Assembly (NCBI GenBank): GCA_964503125.1
Contig: CAZCZE010000020.1
Span: 309,082 to 373,081 of the forward strand
Length of the DNA stretch: 64,000 bases
Direction: 5' to 3'
Source: FEN-1219 sp964503125
GTDB taxonomy: Bacteria > Pseudomonadota > Gammaproteobacteria > Steroidobacterales > Rariloculaceae
Shown here in pieces: positions 43,685-52,605 of this stretch (its first letter is position 1; the number at the start of each line of letters is the position of its first letter). The notes beneath the pieces are model-generated. The model did no database searches, had not been told where the DNA came from, and saw nothing but the letters and a program-made list of their open reading frames with translations. Both the position numbers and the translations under genes were made by a program.

Positions 43685-44860
43685 ATGACCCCGCCCGGAC
43701 CGCATCGCTTTATGTCGCTCGCTCTCCCACTGATCCTCGCCGGCTGCGCAGTGGGTGAGGCCAGCAACGCGCCGCCCGCACCCCCGGCGCCCGACGTGAC
43801 CACCGCCGAAGTCTTCGTGCACGAGCTGCAGAGCTCGGCCGATTTCACGGGCCGTCTCGAGGCCGTCGAAAGCGTCGAGATCAGGGCGCGGGTCGGCGGC
43901 TACGTCGAGTCCGTGCACTTCGCGGAAGGCGGGCGCGTCGCAGCGGGCGACCTTTTGTACCAAATCGATCCGCGGCCGTTCAAGGCGGAAGTCGACCGGC
44001 TCGTGGCCGAGCGAGAGCGCGCGGTCGCCGAGCTTACGCTCGCGCGCTCGTATAGCGATCGCGCCGAACGGCTGTTCGCGAGCAACGCGACTTCGAAGGA
44101 GGAGCTCGAACGGTTCACGGCCGACGCGACGGTCGCCGCCGCTCGCCTCGCGTCCGTCGCCGCCGGACTCGAGGCCGCCGAGCTCGACCTCTCGTTCACA
44201 CGAGTGACTGCGCCGATCTCGGGTCGCGTCTCGCGCACGGCCGTCACGCCCGGCAACCTCGTCGACGCATCCACAGCGCTCACGACGCTCGTCTCGGACG
44301 GCGCCGTGTACGCGTACTTCGATGTCGACGAGCAGACCTATCTCGACCACGTGCGGCAGCCCAATGCGGCCGAAGAGAGCACGGTCCGCGTCGGCCTCAT
44401 CAACGAGCAAGGCTATCCGCACGTGGCCCGTCTCGACTTCGTCGACAACCAGGTCGATCCGAATCACGGCACGATCCGCGCACGCGCCGTGCTCGACAAC
44501 CGCGACGGGCAGTTCGTGCCGGGTCTGTTCGCGCGCATGCAGCTCGTGAGCCCGCAGCGTTACAGCGCGGCGCTCGTCGACGACCGCGCCATCGGCACGG
44601 ATTTGGGACGACGGTTCGTCTTCGTCGTCGACGGGCAAGGCGTCGTGCAATACCGGCCCGTCGAGACGGGACAGCTCGTCGACGGTCTGCGCGTCGTGCG
44701 CAACGGTCTCGAAGCGGGCGACGTCGTCATCGTCAACGGCTTGCAGCGCGTGCGCCCCGGGGTGGCGGTCGGCCAAACCCGCGTGGCCATGGGCCACGAC
44801 CTACCCGCGCTCGCGCACCTCGAGACCACAGAGGCGGACAGCGAGCCAGCGGCGCTCTGA
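43685..44860 (+). CDS. RND efflux periplasmic adaptor lipoprotein
   Basis: A 391-residue membrane-fusion protein with signal and lipobox LPLILAGC, so it is predicted to be lipid-anchored in the inner membrane. The domains run: barrel half with RVGGYVESVHFAEGGRVAAGDLLYQIDPRPF, an alpha-hairpin (about 105-170), the second barrel half SFTRVTAPISGRVSRTAVTPGNLV, a beta-barrel domain with FDVDEQTYLDHV and the membrane-proximal domain VVDGQGVVQYRPVETG. It resembles MexE/AcrA-type adaptors. The ATG at 43685 replaces an upstream in-frame start at 43664. It opens the efflux operon, 11 bases before the pump gene. Confidence 0.92.
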   Translation: MTPPGPHRFMSLALPLILAGCAVGEASNAPPAPPAPDVTTAEVFVHELQSSADFTGRLEAVESVEIRARVGGYVESVHFAEGGRVAAGDLLYQIDPRPFKAEVDRLVAERERAVAELTLARSYSDRAERLFASNATSKEELERFTADATVAAARLASVAAGLEAAELDLSFTRVTAPISGRVSRTAVTPGNLVDASTALTTLVSDGAVYAYFDVDEQTYLDHVRQPNAAEESTVRVGLINEQGYPHVARLDFVDNQVDPNHGTIRARAVLDNRDGQFVPGLFARMQLVSPQRYSAALVDDRAIGTDLGRRFVFVVDGQGVVQYRPVETGQLVDGLRVVRNGLEAGDVVIVNGLQRVRPGVAVGQTRVAMGHDLPALAHLETTEADSEPAAL

Positions 44861-44871
44861 GGTAACGAACC

Positions 44872-47800
44872 ATGAAGTTCTCACAGTTTTTCATCCAGCG
44901 GCCGATTTTCGCTGGCGTTCTGTCGGCGATCATTTTCATCGCCGGCGCGCTGGCGCTGCGGCTTTTGCCCATCAGCGAATACCCCGAAGTCGTTCCGCCG
45001 ACCGTCGTCGTGCGCGCCATGTACCCCGGTGCGAACCCGCAGGTCATCGCGGAGACCGTCGCGTCGCCGCTCGAGCAAGCGATCAACGGCGTCGAGGACA
45101 TGCTCTACACGTCGTCGCAGTCGACGGCCGACGGGCTCATGACTCTGAACGTCACCTTCGAGCTCGGCACCGACCTCGATCAGGCGCAAGTGCTCGTGCA
45201 GAACCGCGTCGCACAGGCGTTGCCGAAGCTGCCCGAGGTCACGCAGCGGCTCGGCGTCGTGACGGAGAAGTCGTTGCCGGACTTCACGCTGCTCGTGCAC
45301 CTGGTCTCGCCCGACAACCGCTACGACATGCTGTACCTGTCGAACTACGCGCAGCTCCGCGTGCGCGACGAGCTCAAGCGCATCGACGGCGTCGGCGACG
45401 CCCAGGTGTTCGGCGCCGGCGAGTACTCGATGCGCGTGTGGCTCGACCCCGAAAAGGTGGCCGCGCTGAACCTGACGGCGAGCGACGTGGTGCGCGCGAT
45501 CCGCGCGCAGAACGTGCAGGTCGCGGCCGGTCAGCTTGGGAGCCCCCCGGCGCCGAGCGCCGCGCAGTTCCAGCTCCTCGTCGACACGCAGGGCCGCCTC
45601 GTCACCGAGGAAGAGTTCGAGGACATCGTCGTCAAGACGGGCGAGCGCGGCCAGATAACCCGCTTGAGAGACGTGGCGCGTGTGGAGTTGGGCGCCAGCA
45701 CGTACGCGCTGCGCTCTTTGCTCGACAACGAGCCGGCCGTCGCTATCCCTGTGTACCAGCAGCCCGGCAGCAGCAACGCCATCGACATCTCGAACAAGGT
45801 GCGCGCGAGGATGGCCGAGCTCGCCGAGGATTTCCCGCAAGGCGTCGAGTACCGCATCGTCTACGACCCGACCGTGTTCGTGCGCGAGTCGATCGGCGCC
45901 GTCGTCACGACGCTCGTCGAGGCGTTGCTGCTCGTCGTGCTCGTCGTCGTGCTGTTCTTGCGCACGTGGCGCGCGTCGGTCATTCCGCTCGCGGCCGTGC
46001 CCGTGTCGCTCGTCGGCACGCTCGCCGCGATGCATCTCTTGGGGTTCTCGCTGAACGCGTTGTCGCTGTTCGGCCTCGTGCTCGCGATCGGCATCGTCGT
46101 CGACGACGCGATCGTCGTCGTCGAGAACGTCGAGCGCAACATCGCGAAGGGGCTCCGCCCCATCGACGCCGCGAAGCGCGCGATGAGCGAAGTCACGAGC
46201 CCAATCATCGCGATCTCGGCCGTGCTCATCGCCGTGTTCGTGCCGACGGCGTTCATCAGCGGCTTGAGCGGCCAGTTCTACGAGCAGTTCGCGCTGACGA
46301 TCGCGATCAGCACAGTGATCTCCGCGATCAATTCGCTGACGTTGTCGCCGGCGCTCGCAGCCCTGCTGCTGAAGCCGCACGGTGCGGCGCCGGACCGGTT
46401 CCAGCGCGGCATCGATTTCGCGTTGGGCTGGGCGATCGGGCCGTTCAATCGCTTCTTCGAGTGGTTGTCCGTGCACTACGTCGGGCTCACGGGCAAGACG
46501 CTGAAGCGCGCGGGCGCGGCCACGGTCGCGTACGTCGCGCTGGTCGGTGTCGCCTGGCTCGGCTTCAAGAGCGTGCCCGAAGGCTTCATCCCGCAGCAGG
46601 ACAAGGAGTACCTCGTCGCGTTCGCGCAGCTGCCAGAAGCCGCGACGCTCGATAGGACCGAGGAGGTCATCCGCCGCATGACGGACATCATGCTGGCGGA
46701 GCCCGGCGTCGCGCATTCGGTCGCGTTCCCGGGCCTCTCGGTCAACGGCTTCGTCAACGCGCCGAACGTCGGCATCGCCTTCGTCGCGCTCCGCGACTTC
46801 GAGGATCCGAACTTCGAGAAGACACGCTCCGCGAACGAGATCGCGGCCGCGCTGAACCAGAAGTTCGCGGCGATCCAAGACGCGTACATCGCGATCTTCC
46901 CGCCGCCGCCGATCCAGGGCTTGAGCACGATCGGCGGTTTCAAGCTCCAGATCGAGGACCGCGCGGGCCTTGGGGTTCAGGCGCTCTACGAGGAGACGCA
47001 AAAGATCGTCGGCGCCGGTTGGCAAACGCCGGGGCTCACCGGCTTGTTCTCGAGCTACCAGGTCAACGTGCCGCAGGTGCGCGCCAACGTCGATCGCGAC
47101 AAGGCGATGGCGCAGGGCGTGCCGCTCAACGAGATCTTCGAGACGATGCAGGTGTATCTCGGGTCGCTGTACGTCAACGACTTCAACCGCTTCGGTCGCA
47201 CGTATCAGGTCAACGCGCAAGCCGACATGCCGTTCCGGCTCGAGCCCGAGGACATCCGCCAGCTCAAGGTACGGAACGCGCAGGGCGACATGGTGCCGCT
47301 CGGCTCGTTCGTCTCGCTCGAGCAGGCGGCCGGCCCGGACCGCGTCATGCACTACAACGGCTATCCCTCCGCCGAGATCAACGGCGGCCCGGCGCCGGGG
47401 TACTCGTCCGGCGAGGCCGAGGCGCTCATCGCCGGTCTTGCCAAAGCGTCACTGCCGAACGGCATGCACGCCGAGTGGACGGAGCTCACCTATCAGAAGC
47501 AGCTCGCCGGCAACGCGGGACTGTGGGTGTTCCCGATCTCGGTGCTGCTGGTCTTCCTCGTGCTCGCGGCGCTCTATGAGAGCCTGACGCTGCCGCTCGT
47601 CGTGATTCTGATCGTGCCGATGACGTTGCTGTCGGCCATTGCCGGCGTGTGGCTCGTCGGCGGCGACAACAACATCTTCACGCAGATCGGGCTCATCGTG
47701 CTCGTGGGACTCGCGGCCAAGAACGCGATCCTGATCGTCGAGTTCGCTCGCGCCCGCGAGCAGGAAGGCGCGAGCACCTGGGATGCCATCATCGACGCCG

Positions 47801-48072
47801 CGCGTCTGCGGCTTCGTCCGATCTTGATGACTTCGATCGCGTTCACGGCCGGCGTCGTCCCGCTCGTGCTTTCGACGGGCGCCGGCGCCGAGATGCGGAA
47901 CGCGATGGGCGTCACGGTATTCGCCGGAATGATCGGTGTCACGATCTTCGGGCTCGTGCTGACGCCCGTGTTCTATTGGCTCGTGCAGCGGCTCGTCGCC
48001 GGCGCGCGTTCGCGTAGCGAGCGCCCGTCGATCGGCGACATGAGCTCGGTCGCCACCGCGTTGATTCCGTAG
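44872..48072 (+). CDS. RND family multidrug efflux pump, HAE1 type
   Basis: A full-length 1066-residue inner-membrane pump. It starts MKFSQFFIQRPIFAGVLSAI and shows the first periplasmic porter loop (VQNRVAQALPKLPEVTQRLG), the proton-relay helix GIVVDDAIVVVENVERNI with adjacent Asp residues, FIPQQDKEYLVAFAQLPEAA at the start of the second half, and IGLIVLVGLAAKNAILIVEFAR in the C-terminal membrane domain. These place it among the hydrophobe/amphiphile exporters (MexF, AcrB relatives). It exports drugs or other amphiphiles with the adaptor upstream and the channel downstream, powered by the proton gradient. Confidence 0.96.
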   Translation: MKFSQFFIQRPIFAGVLSAIIFIAGALALRLLPISEYPEVVPPTVVVRAMYPGANPQVIAETVASPLEQAINGVEDMLYTSSQSTADGLMTLNVTFELGTDLDQAQVLVQNRVAQALPKLPEVTQRLGVVTEKSLPDFTLLVHLVSPDNRYDMLYLSNYAQLRVRDELKRIDGVGDAQVFGAGEYSMRVWLDPEKVAALNLTASDVVRAIRAQNVQVAAGQLGSPPAPSAAQFQLLVDTQGRLVTEEEFEDIVVKTGERGQITRLRDVARVELGASTYALRSLLDNEPAVAIPVYQQPGSSNAIDISNKVRARMAELAEDFPQGVEYRIVYDPTVFVRESIGAVVTTLVEALLLVVLVVVLFLRTWRASVIPLAAVPVSLVGTLAAMHLLGFSLNALSLFGLVLAIGIVVDDAIVVVENVERNIAKGLRPIDAAKRAMSEVTSPIIAISAVLIAVFVPTAFISGLSGQFYEQFALTIAISTVISAINSLTLSPALAALLLKPHGAAPDRFQRGIDFALGWAIGPFNRFFEWLSVHYVGLTGKTLKRAGAATVAYVALVGVAWLGFKSVPEGFIPQQDKEYLVAFAQLPEAATLDRTEEVIRRMTDIMLAEPGVAHSVAFPGLSVNGFVNAPNVGIAFVALRDFEDPNFEKTRSANEIAAALNQKFAAIQDAYIAIFPPPPIQGLSTIGGFKLQIEDRAGLGVQALYEETQKIVGAGWQTPGLTGLFSSYQVNVPQVRANVDRDKAMAQGVPLNEIFETMQVYLGSLYVNDFNRFGRTYQVNAQADMPFRLEPEDIRQLKVRNAQGDMVPLGSFVSLEQAAGPDRVMHYNGYPSAEINGGPAPGYSSGEAEALIAGLAKASLPNGMHAEWTELTYQKQLAGNAGLWVFPISVLLVFLVLAALYESLTLPLVVILIVPMTLLSAIAGVWLVGGDNNIFTQIGLIVLVGLAAKNAILIVEFARAREQEGASTWDAIIDAARLRLRPILMTSIAFTAGVVPLVLSTGAGAEMRNAMGVTVFAGMIGVTIFGLVLTPVFYWLVQRLVAGARSRSERPSIGDMSSVATALIP

Positions 48073-48082
48073 GGAGAGACTC

Positions 48083-49480
48083 ATGAGAAGCGCATTCGTG
48101 CTCGGTGTCGCCGCGCTGCTCGGCGCCTGCGCCGTCGGACCCGACTACCGGGCCCCTGAAACTACCGCGACGCCGTTCGTCGCGGCGCAAGCCGCGAGCG
48201 TGGCCGAGCGGCCGTTCGAGGTCGCGTGGTGGGAGCAGTTCCAAGATCCCGTGCTCGACGATCTCGTCGAGCGCGCGCTGATGGCCGATCTCGATCTCAA
48301 GATCGCGCTGGCGCGCGTCGAGGAGGCGCGTGCTTTCTTCGGCGCCGCGCGGCGCGACCGTTGGCCCGGCGCCGCGGCCGAGATCGCGCGCACGGAGAGT
48401 CGCGCGCAGCAGCCGGGTTTCACGACCGGCCGCGCCGAAGTCGAGAGCTACGACGCCGGGCTGGCGACGCTCTGGGAGCTCGACCTGTTCGGCCGCGTGC
48501 GCCGCGGCGTCGAGGCCGCGCGCGCCGATAGCGACGCCGCGGTCGCGGAGTTGCGCGACGCACAGGTGCTCGTTGCGGCCGAGGTCGCGCGCAACTACGT
48601 CGAGCTGCGCGGTGCGCAAAAGCGCCTGCGCGTCGCGCGAGCCAACCAGGGTTACCAGAGCGAGACGCTCGAGCTCACGCGAGTGCGGCTCGAGCTTGGC
48701 CGCGGCACGGAGCTCGACGTGGCGAGCGCCGCGGCGAGGCTTGCCGCGACGGAAGCGACGATCCCGCCGCTCGTGGCAGAGGAAAGGATCGCCGCGAACC
48801 GGCTCGCGGTGCTGCTCGGCGAGCGCCCGGGCGCGCTCGATGCCGAGCTCGGCTTCCGCGAGATCGCGCCGCACTTGACCACAATCGCGGTGGACTCGCC
48901 GGCGGCGTTGCTGCAACGCCGGCCCGACATCCGCGCGGCCGAACGCGACCTGGCGGCCGCCACGGCGCGCATCGGCGTGGCGAAGGCGGACCTGTTCCCG
49001 CGCCTGTCGCTCTCCGGCTTCATCGGCTTCGTCGCCGGCGACGCCGACGAGCTCGGCGAATCGACCAGCCGCGCGTGGAGCATTTCGCCCGCGCTGTCGT
49101 GGATCGGGTTCGATCGCGGCACGTATGCCCGCGTGCTCGTCGCCGAGGCGCGCGCGTCGGCGACGCTCGCGGCGTACGAGCTCACGGTGCTGCGCGCGCT
49201 CGAGGAGACCGAGAACGCGTTCGTGACCTACGGCTCGCACCGGCAACGGCTCGGAGCCGTCGTCGAGCAAGCGACGGCGTCCCGAACTGCCGCCGAGCTC
49301 GCGCGCATCCAGTATCGCGAAGGCGCGCTCGATTTCCTGCGCCTGCTCGACGCCGAGCGCACGCTACTGCAAGCCGAGGACGCAGTCGCGGCGGCCGAGA
49401 CCGACTTGAACTCATCGGTCGTGCTGATTTACAAAGCGCTCGGCGGCGGTTGGGAAGCGGCGCCGGCACCCGTCTTGTAG
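48083..49480 (+). CDS. outer-membrane efflux channel lipoprotein, NodT/OprM type
   Basis: A 465-residue protein with lipobox LLGAC, followed by AVGPDYRAPE, the standard mature start of OprM-like channels. Two TolC-type repeats follow, with DPVLDDLVERALMADLDLKI, ARNYVELRGAQKRLRVA, LQRRPDIRAAERDLAAATAR, IGVAKADLFPRLSLSGFIG and EGALDFLRLLDAERTLLQAE. It completes the tripartite pump started by the adaptor and RND genes; the gap from the pump gene is 10 bases. The convergent TPR gene ends 4 bases beyond its stop. Confidence 0.94.
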   Translation: MRSAFVLGVAALLGACAVGPDYRAPETTATPFVAAQAASVAERPFEVAWWEQFQDPVLDDLVERALMADLDLKIALARVEEARAFFGAARRDRWPGAAAEIARTESRAQQPGFTTGRAEVESYDAGLATLWELDLFGRVRRGVEAARADSDAAVAELRDAQVLVAAEVARNYVELRGAQKRLRVARANQGYQSETLELTRVRLELGRGTELDVASAAARLAATEATIPPLVAEERIAANRLAVLLGERPGALDAELGFREIAPHLTTIAVDSPAALLQRRPDIRAAERDLAAATARIGVAKADLFPRLSLSGFIGFVAGDADELGESTSRAWSISPALSWIGFDRGTYARVLVAEARASATLAAYELTVLRALEETENAFVTYGSHRQRLGAVVEQATASRTAAELARIQYREGALDFLRLLDAERTLLQAEDAVAAAETDLNSSVVLIYKALGGGWEAAPAPVL

Positions 49481-49483
49481 CGT

Positions 49484-50500
49484 CTAGCGGCGCGGGGCCG
49501 CGAGCGCTCGCAAGTAGTCCTCGGCAGTCGCCCGGTGCCGCGGCGCTTGCGCGGCGGATTCGAACCATTCACGCGCCTCGGCGAGACGGTTCTGCCGAAA
49601 GAGCGCGACACCTAGCAACAGGTCCGCGTGCGCGGGATCGGTCAGCGAGCCGCGCTCCATGGCGGCATACAAGGCGGCGACGGCCGCGGGCCACGCTTCG
49701 CGCGCCACGTGCACGACGGCGAGCCGCACGTAGGCGTCGCCGGTGCTCGCCATGCGCGAGGCGTTCTCGAGCGCGAGCACGGCCTTGTCGAGCTCGCCGG
49801 CGTTGTACCACGCGGTCCCGATCTTCGTGTACACGGCCTCGTCGGCGCGCACGGTTCGCGCGGCGAGCCCTTGCTCGAGCACCTCGGCAGCCTGTTGTGG
49901 TATGCCGCGGTTGATGAGCAGATCGGACAGCCTACGGAACTCGGGGTCCTCCGTGAGCAGCGAGGCCGTGTGCGCGAGCCGCATCGTCGCGAGCGCGCGG
50001 TCGTAGTCTTGCGTTTGTTCGTAAGCGAGGGACAGCTCGAGCCAGTACGTTTTGCCGTCGGGGGCGAGCTCGATGAGGCGCTCGAGCCACGGAATCGCGG
50101 CGCGGTGGTCGCCGCGTTGCTTCCGCAGCGCGACGACGAGCTCGAGCCAGCTCGCGGGCGCATCGGCCGCTTCGGTCGCGGCGCGCTCTGCCGCGGGCAG
50201 CGCTTTCGCGTAGTCGCCGAGCTGATAGTGAGCGAGGCCGAGCAGATAGAACGCCTCCGGGGGCTGCGCCGGCTGGGTTGCGAGAAACGTGTCGAGGATC
50301 ACGATGGCGTCGGCGTAGTTCTCGGCCTCGATGAGCGTCGCGGCGTCGTTGACGGCGAGGTGCGGCGTGAGCTCGATGATCCTCACGCCGTTGGCGGGCG
50401 CTTGTGCGTGCGCCGCAGGCGCCGCGAGGGCGAGCACGAATGCCGCGAGTGCGGCGACGCGCAGCGATTCGTCACGAACGCGTTGCAGCAAGGACATCAT
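49484..50500 (-). CDS. secreted tetratricopeptide-repeat protein
   Basis: A 338-residue exported protein. The signal peptide ends PAAHAQ. About seven TPR-like helix pairs follow: LIEAENYADAIVILDTFLAT, AFYLLGLAHYQLGDYAKALP, LVVALRKQRGDHRAAIPWLE, YWLELSLAYEQTQDYDRALA and others, ending with LLLGVALFRQNRLAEAREWF. It is a periplasmic scaffold of unknown partner. The ATG at 50500 overlaps the stop of the upstream ferritin-like gene (ATGA), which implies coupling; the in-frame extension to 50548 is rejected. Confidence 0.82.
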   Translation of the reverse strand: MMSLLQRVRDESLRVAALAAFVLALAAPAAHAQAPANGVRIIELTPHLAVNDAATLIEAENYADAIVILDTFLATQPAQPPEAFYLLGLAHYQLGDYAKALPAAERAATEAADAPASWLELVVALRKQRGDHRAAIPWLERLIELAPDGKTYWLELSLAYEQTQDYDRALATMRLAHTASLLTEDPEFRRLSDLLINRGIPQQAAEVLEQGLAARTVRADEAVYTKIGTAWYNAGELDKAVLALENASRMASTGDAYVRLAVVHVAREAWPAAVAALYAAMERGSLTDPAHADLLLGVALFRQNRLAEAREWFESAAQAPRHRATAEDYLRALAAPRR

Positions 50501-51168
50501 GCGACGGCCCGCTCGAGCGCGCCGAGCAAACGCGAGTACAACTTGCATTCAGCGGCAAGCACTTGCGCCGCCCGGGCGTCGTCGAGCTCGCCGCCGGCCG
50601 TAAGGCGCTCGGCCATGTCGGCGAGATGCGCCTGCTCCTCGCCGAGCACACGCTTCAGCGACAGCGCGTGGCGCGCGCGCTGCAACGCTTGGCTGTAGAG
50701 GCCGTAGAACCACAGCGCGCGGAACTCGACGATCATCGACATATAAAGATAGGCGGCACGGGCGCTGCGCTCAGGTCCCAGCGTGCGCACGGTCGCGCCT
50801 TCGAGGCGCTGGAAGTACATGCGCGCAGCGGCGGGGGCGAGCAGATCGTCGGCCGTGTAGTCGAGCGGCCGCTCGGCCGTCTTCTCGGCTTGCCGCTTCA
50901 TGAAATAGGCGTGCTGGGCTTCCTCGGCCACGTGCTTGAGCGTGGCCTGATCGATGCCCGCCGAATGCTGCGTCAACAGGATCTTGTGGCTGCCCATGTG
51001 CTCGAGCAGCGACAGCGTGTTGAGCATGCGCGCGTGGCGCTTAGGATTCGTGACGATCGCCTCGAGCACCGACCGCGTGCGCGCGACGAGCTCGTCGTTG
51101 TCGGCGGCGAAGCGCGCAAGCGCGCCGTCGAGCCAGGGCTGCGGCGCGAGTTGGGAATTCGGTAGCAT
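50497..51168 (-). CDS. ferritin-like all-helical protein
   Basis: A 223-residue protein without a signal peptide. It has paired Glu/His helices that could bind two metals: HVAEEAQHAYFMKRQAEK and KRVLGEEQAHLADMAERL, with EHMGSHKILLTQHSAGID earlier. This pattern recalls ferritin-like or DUF455-type di-iron folds, but no specific family is certain. The start is set at 51168 (MLPNSQLAPQPW); an extension to 51210 is possible. Translation is coupled to the TPR gene. Confidence 0.65.
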   Translation of the reverse strand: MLPNSQLAPQPWLDGALARFAADNDELVARTRSVLEAIVTNPKRHARMLNTLSLLEHMGSHKILLTQHSAGIDQATLKHVAEEAQHAYFMKRQAEKTAERPLDYTADDLLAPAAARMYFQRLEGATVRTLGPERSARAAYLYMSMIVEFRALWFYGLYSQALQRARHALSLKRVLGEEQAHLADMAERLTAGGELDDARAAQVLAAECKLYSRLLGALERAVA

Positions 51169-51249
51169 GATCTCGAAGATTCTCCAGGTACCCCCGGGGG
51201 CACGGGCCACCCGGACTGCTAGTGTATAGGGGGAGCACGGGGGAGAAAC

Positions 51250-51990
51250 ATGTTGCGCCAGGCTTGGTTAACGATCGCACTTGTCGTTACGGTTCCGCTG
51301 CACGCGCAGTCGGGGCCGCAGGGCGACACCTGGGAATCGATCGCGCAGCTGCCGGATTTCGGCAGCTTGTGGGAAGTCACGTTCGGCGGCGGGCCGCGCG
51401 GCGGCGGCGAGCCGGCGGCGCTGACGCCGGAATACGCCGCGAAGCTCAAGGAATATCAGGACGCGACGGCGCGCGGCGAGATCGAGGACGGCCCCACGGC
51501 GAACTGCGTGCCGAACGGCATGCCGTCGATCATGACGCAGCCGTACCCCATCGAGATTCTGTTCACGCCGGGCAAGGTCACGATCTTGATCGAGGCGTAC
51601 GCGCAGTGGCGGCAGATCTTCACCGACGGCCGCGAGCATCCGGAAGATCCCGACCTCACGTTCAACGGCCACTCGATCGGCCACTGGGAAGACGGGACGC
51701 TCGTCGTCGATACCGTCGGGTTCACGACGGACACGTCGCTCGGTGGGGGCGGCATGCGCCACAGCGACAAGATGCGCATCGTCGAGCGCTTCAAGCTCGC
51801 GGCGCCCGATCGCCTCGAGATCGAAACGACGATCACGGACCCCGAAGCGCTCACGAGGCCGTTCGCGCGCACGGCCGCTTACGGCCGTCACCGCGACTGG
51901 ACGCTCGCCGAGTACGTGTGTCAGCAGAACAACCGCAATTTCGTGACCGATGACGGCAAGGCCGGCATCGATTTGAGCTTCGAGGAGTAG
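51250..51990 (+). CDS. secreted DUF6152-partner family protein (copy 2)
   Basis: A 246-residue exported protein. The signal peptide ends PLHAQS. It shares the family signatures seen in copy 1: ANCVPNGMPSIMTQPYPIEI, WRQIFTDGREHPEDPDLTFN, GHSIGHWEDGTLVVDTVGFT, MRIVERFKLAAPDRLEIETT and DPEALTRPFARTAAY. Here the partner gene comes first and the DUF6152 gene second (3-base gap), the reverse of the 36.5 kb pair. The ATG follows GGGGGAGAAAC, a strong ribosome binding site. No catalytic residues are assignable. Confidence 0.9.
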   Translation: MLRQAWLTIALVVTVPLHAQSGPQGDTWESIAQLPDFGSLWEVTFGGGPRGGGEPAALTPEYAAKLKEYQDATARGEIEDGPTANCVPNGMPSIMTQPYPIEILFTPGKVTILIEAYAQWRQIFTDGREHPEDPDLTFNGHSIGHWEDGTLVVDTVGFTTDTSLGGGGMRHSDKMRIVERFKLAAPDRLEIETTITDPEALTRPFARTAAYGRHRDWTLAEYVCQQNNRNFVTDDGKAGIDLSFEE

Positions 51991-51993
51991 TTA

Positions 51994-52428
51994 ATGAGAA
52001 CGAACGGTCGGGGTCGCGCCCGCTCTTTGCGTCACTTAGGTCTGGTGCTCGGCACCGTCATCGGCATTCTCGTGCTCGCGTCCTGGACTTCGCGCGCCGA
52101 GGCGCATCACTCGTTCAGCGTGTTCGACACGCAGACGAACAAAGAGCTCGAAGGCGAAGTCATCGAGCTCCAGTGGACGAACCCGCACATCTTCTTGTGG
52201 ATCAACGTCATGAACGCCGACGGCAGCAAGACGCGCTGGGGCCTCGAAGGCATGAGCCCGAACTTTTTGGGCCGCCGTGGCTGGACGAAGAACACCTTCG
52301 AGCGCGGCGACAAGATCAAGGTCGTCATCTGGCCGCTCAAGAGCGGCGAGCCCGGCGGCACGCTGCAGCGCGCGACGTTTCCGGACGGCACCGAGGTCGT
52401 GAACTTCGGGCGCGCGGGCGGCGGCTAG
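51994..52428 (+). CDS. DUF6152 family exported His-His protein (copy 2)
   Basis: A 144-residue protein with a basic N-terminus, a hydrophobic helix and the cleavage site RAEA before HHSFSVFDTQTN. The core reads LQWTNPHIFLWINVMNADGS, TRWGLEGMSPNFLGRRGWTK and RGDKIKVVIWPLKSGEPGG. Both the His-His and the Asn-Pro-His motifs are retained. It directly follows its partner gene, so the pair forms one operon. The signal peptide is longer than in other copies. Confidence 0.9.
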   Translation: MRTNGRGRARSLRHLGLVLGTVIGILVLASWTSRAEAHHSFSVFDTQTNKELEGEVIELQWTNPHIFLWINVMNADGSKTRWGLEGMSPNFLGRRGWTKNTFERGDKIKVVIWPLKSGEPGGTLQRATFPDGTEVVNFGRAGGG

Positions 52429-52474
52429 ACGCGTCTCGTTCGCGGGCGAGTAGGGGCGAGGGCGCTGGCTCCAT

Positions 52475-52480
52475 TACAAT
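52475..52480 (+). promoter_or_regulatory. -10 element of the tRNA gene
   Basis: TACAAT lies 10 bases before the mature tRNA 5' end, at the right distance for the -10 element of a tRNA promoter. No clear -35 hexamer is visible upstream in the GC-rich sequence. Confidence 0.45.
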
Positions 52481-52489
52481 CCCACTCAC

Positions 52490-52566
52490 GCGCCCGTAGC
52501 TCAGTTGGATAGAGCATCAGGCTTCGAACCTGAGGGTCGGGAGTTCGAGTCTCTCCGGGCGCGCCA
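52490..52566 (+). tRNA. tRNA-Arg (anticodon TCG)
   Basis: A 77-base cloverleaf. The acceptor arms are GCGCCCG and CGGGCGC, followed by discriminator G and encoded CCA. The D-arm contains AGCTCAGTTGGATAGAGC. The anticodon stem TCAGG/CCTGA holds the loop CTTCGAA, giving anticodon TCG for the Arg codon CGA. The T-arm contains GTTCGAGTC. It sits between a DUF6152 operon and the STAND ATPase gene. No integrase or attachment repeat was noticed next to it. Confidence 0.95.
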
Positions 52567-52605
52567 CTCCCAGTTGCCGAGAAAGGCCGCCCGATTCGAC
52601 GAGCT

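Noticed and set aside
44881..47352. An 823-codon open frame on the minus strand
   Set aside because: Antisense to the RND pump gene. The translation is low-complexity and rich in Arg, Asp, His and Glu, with no domain.
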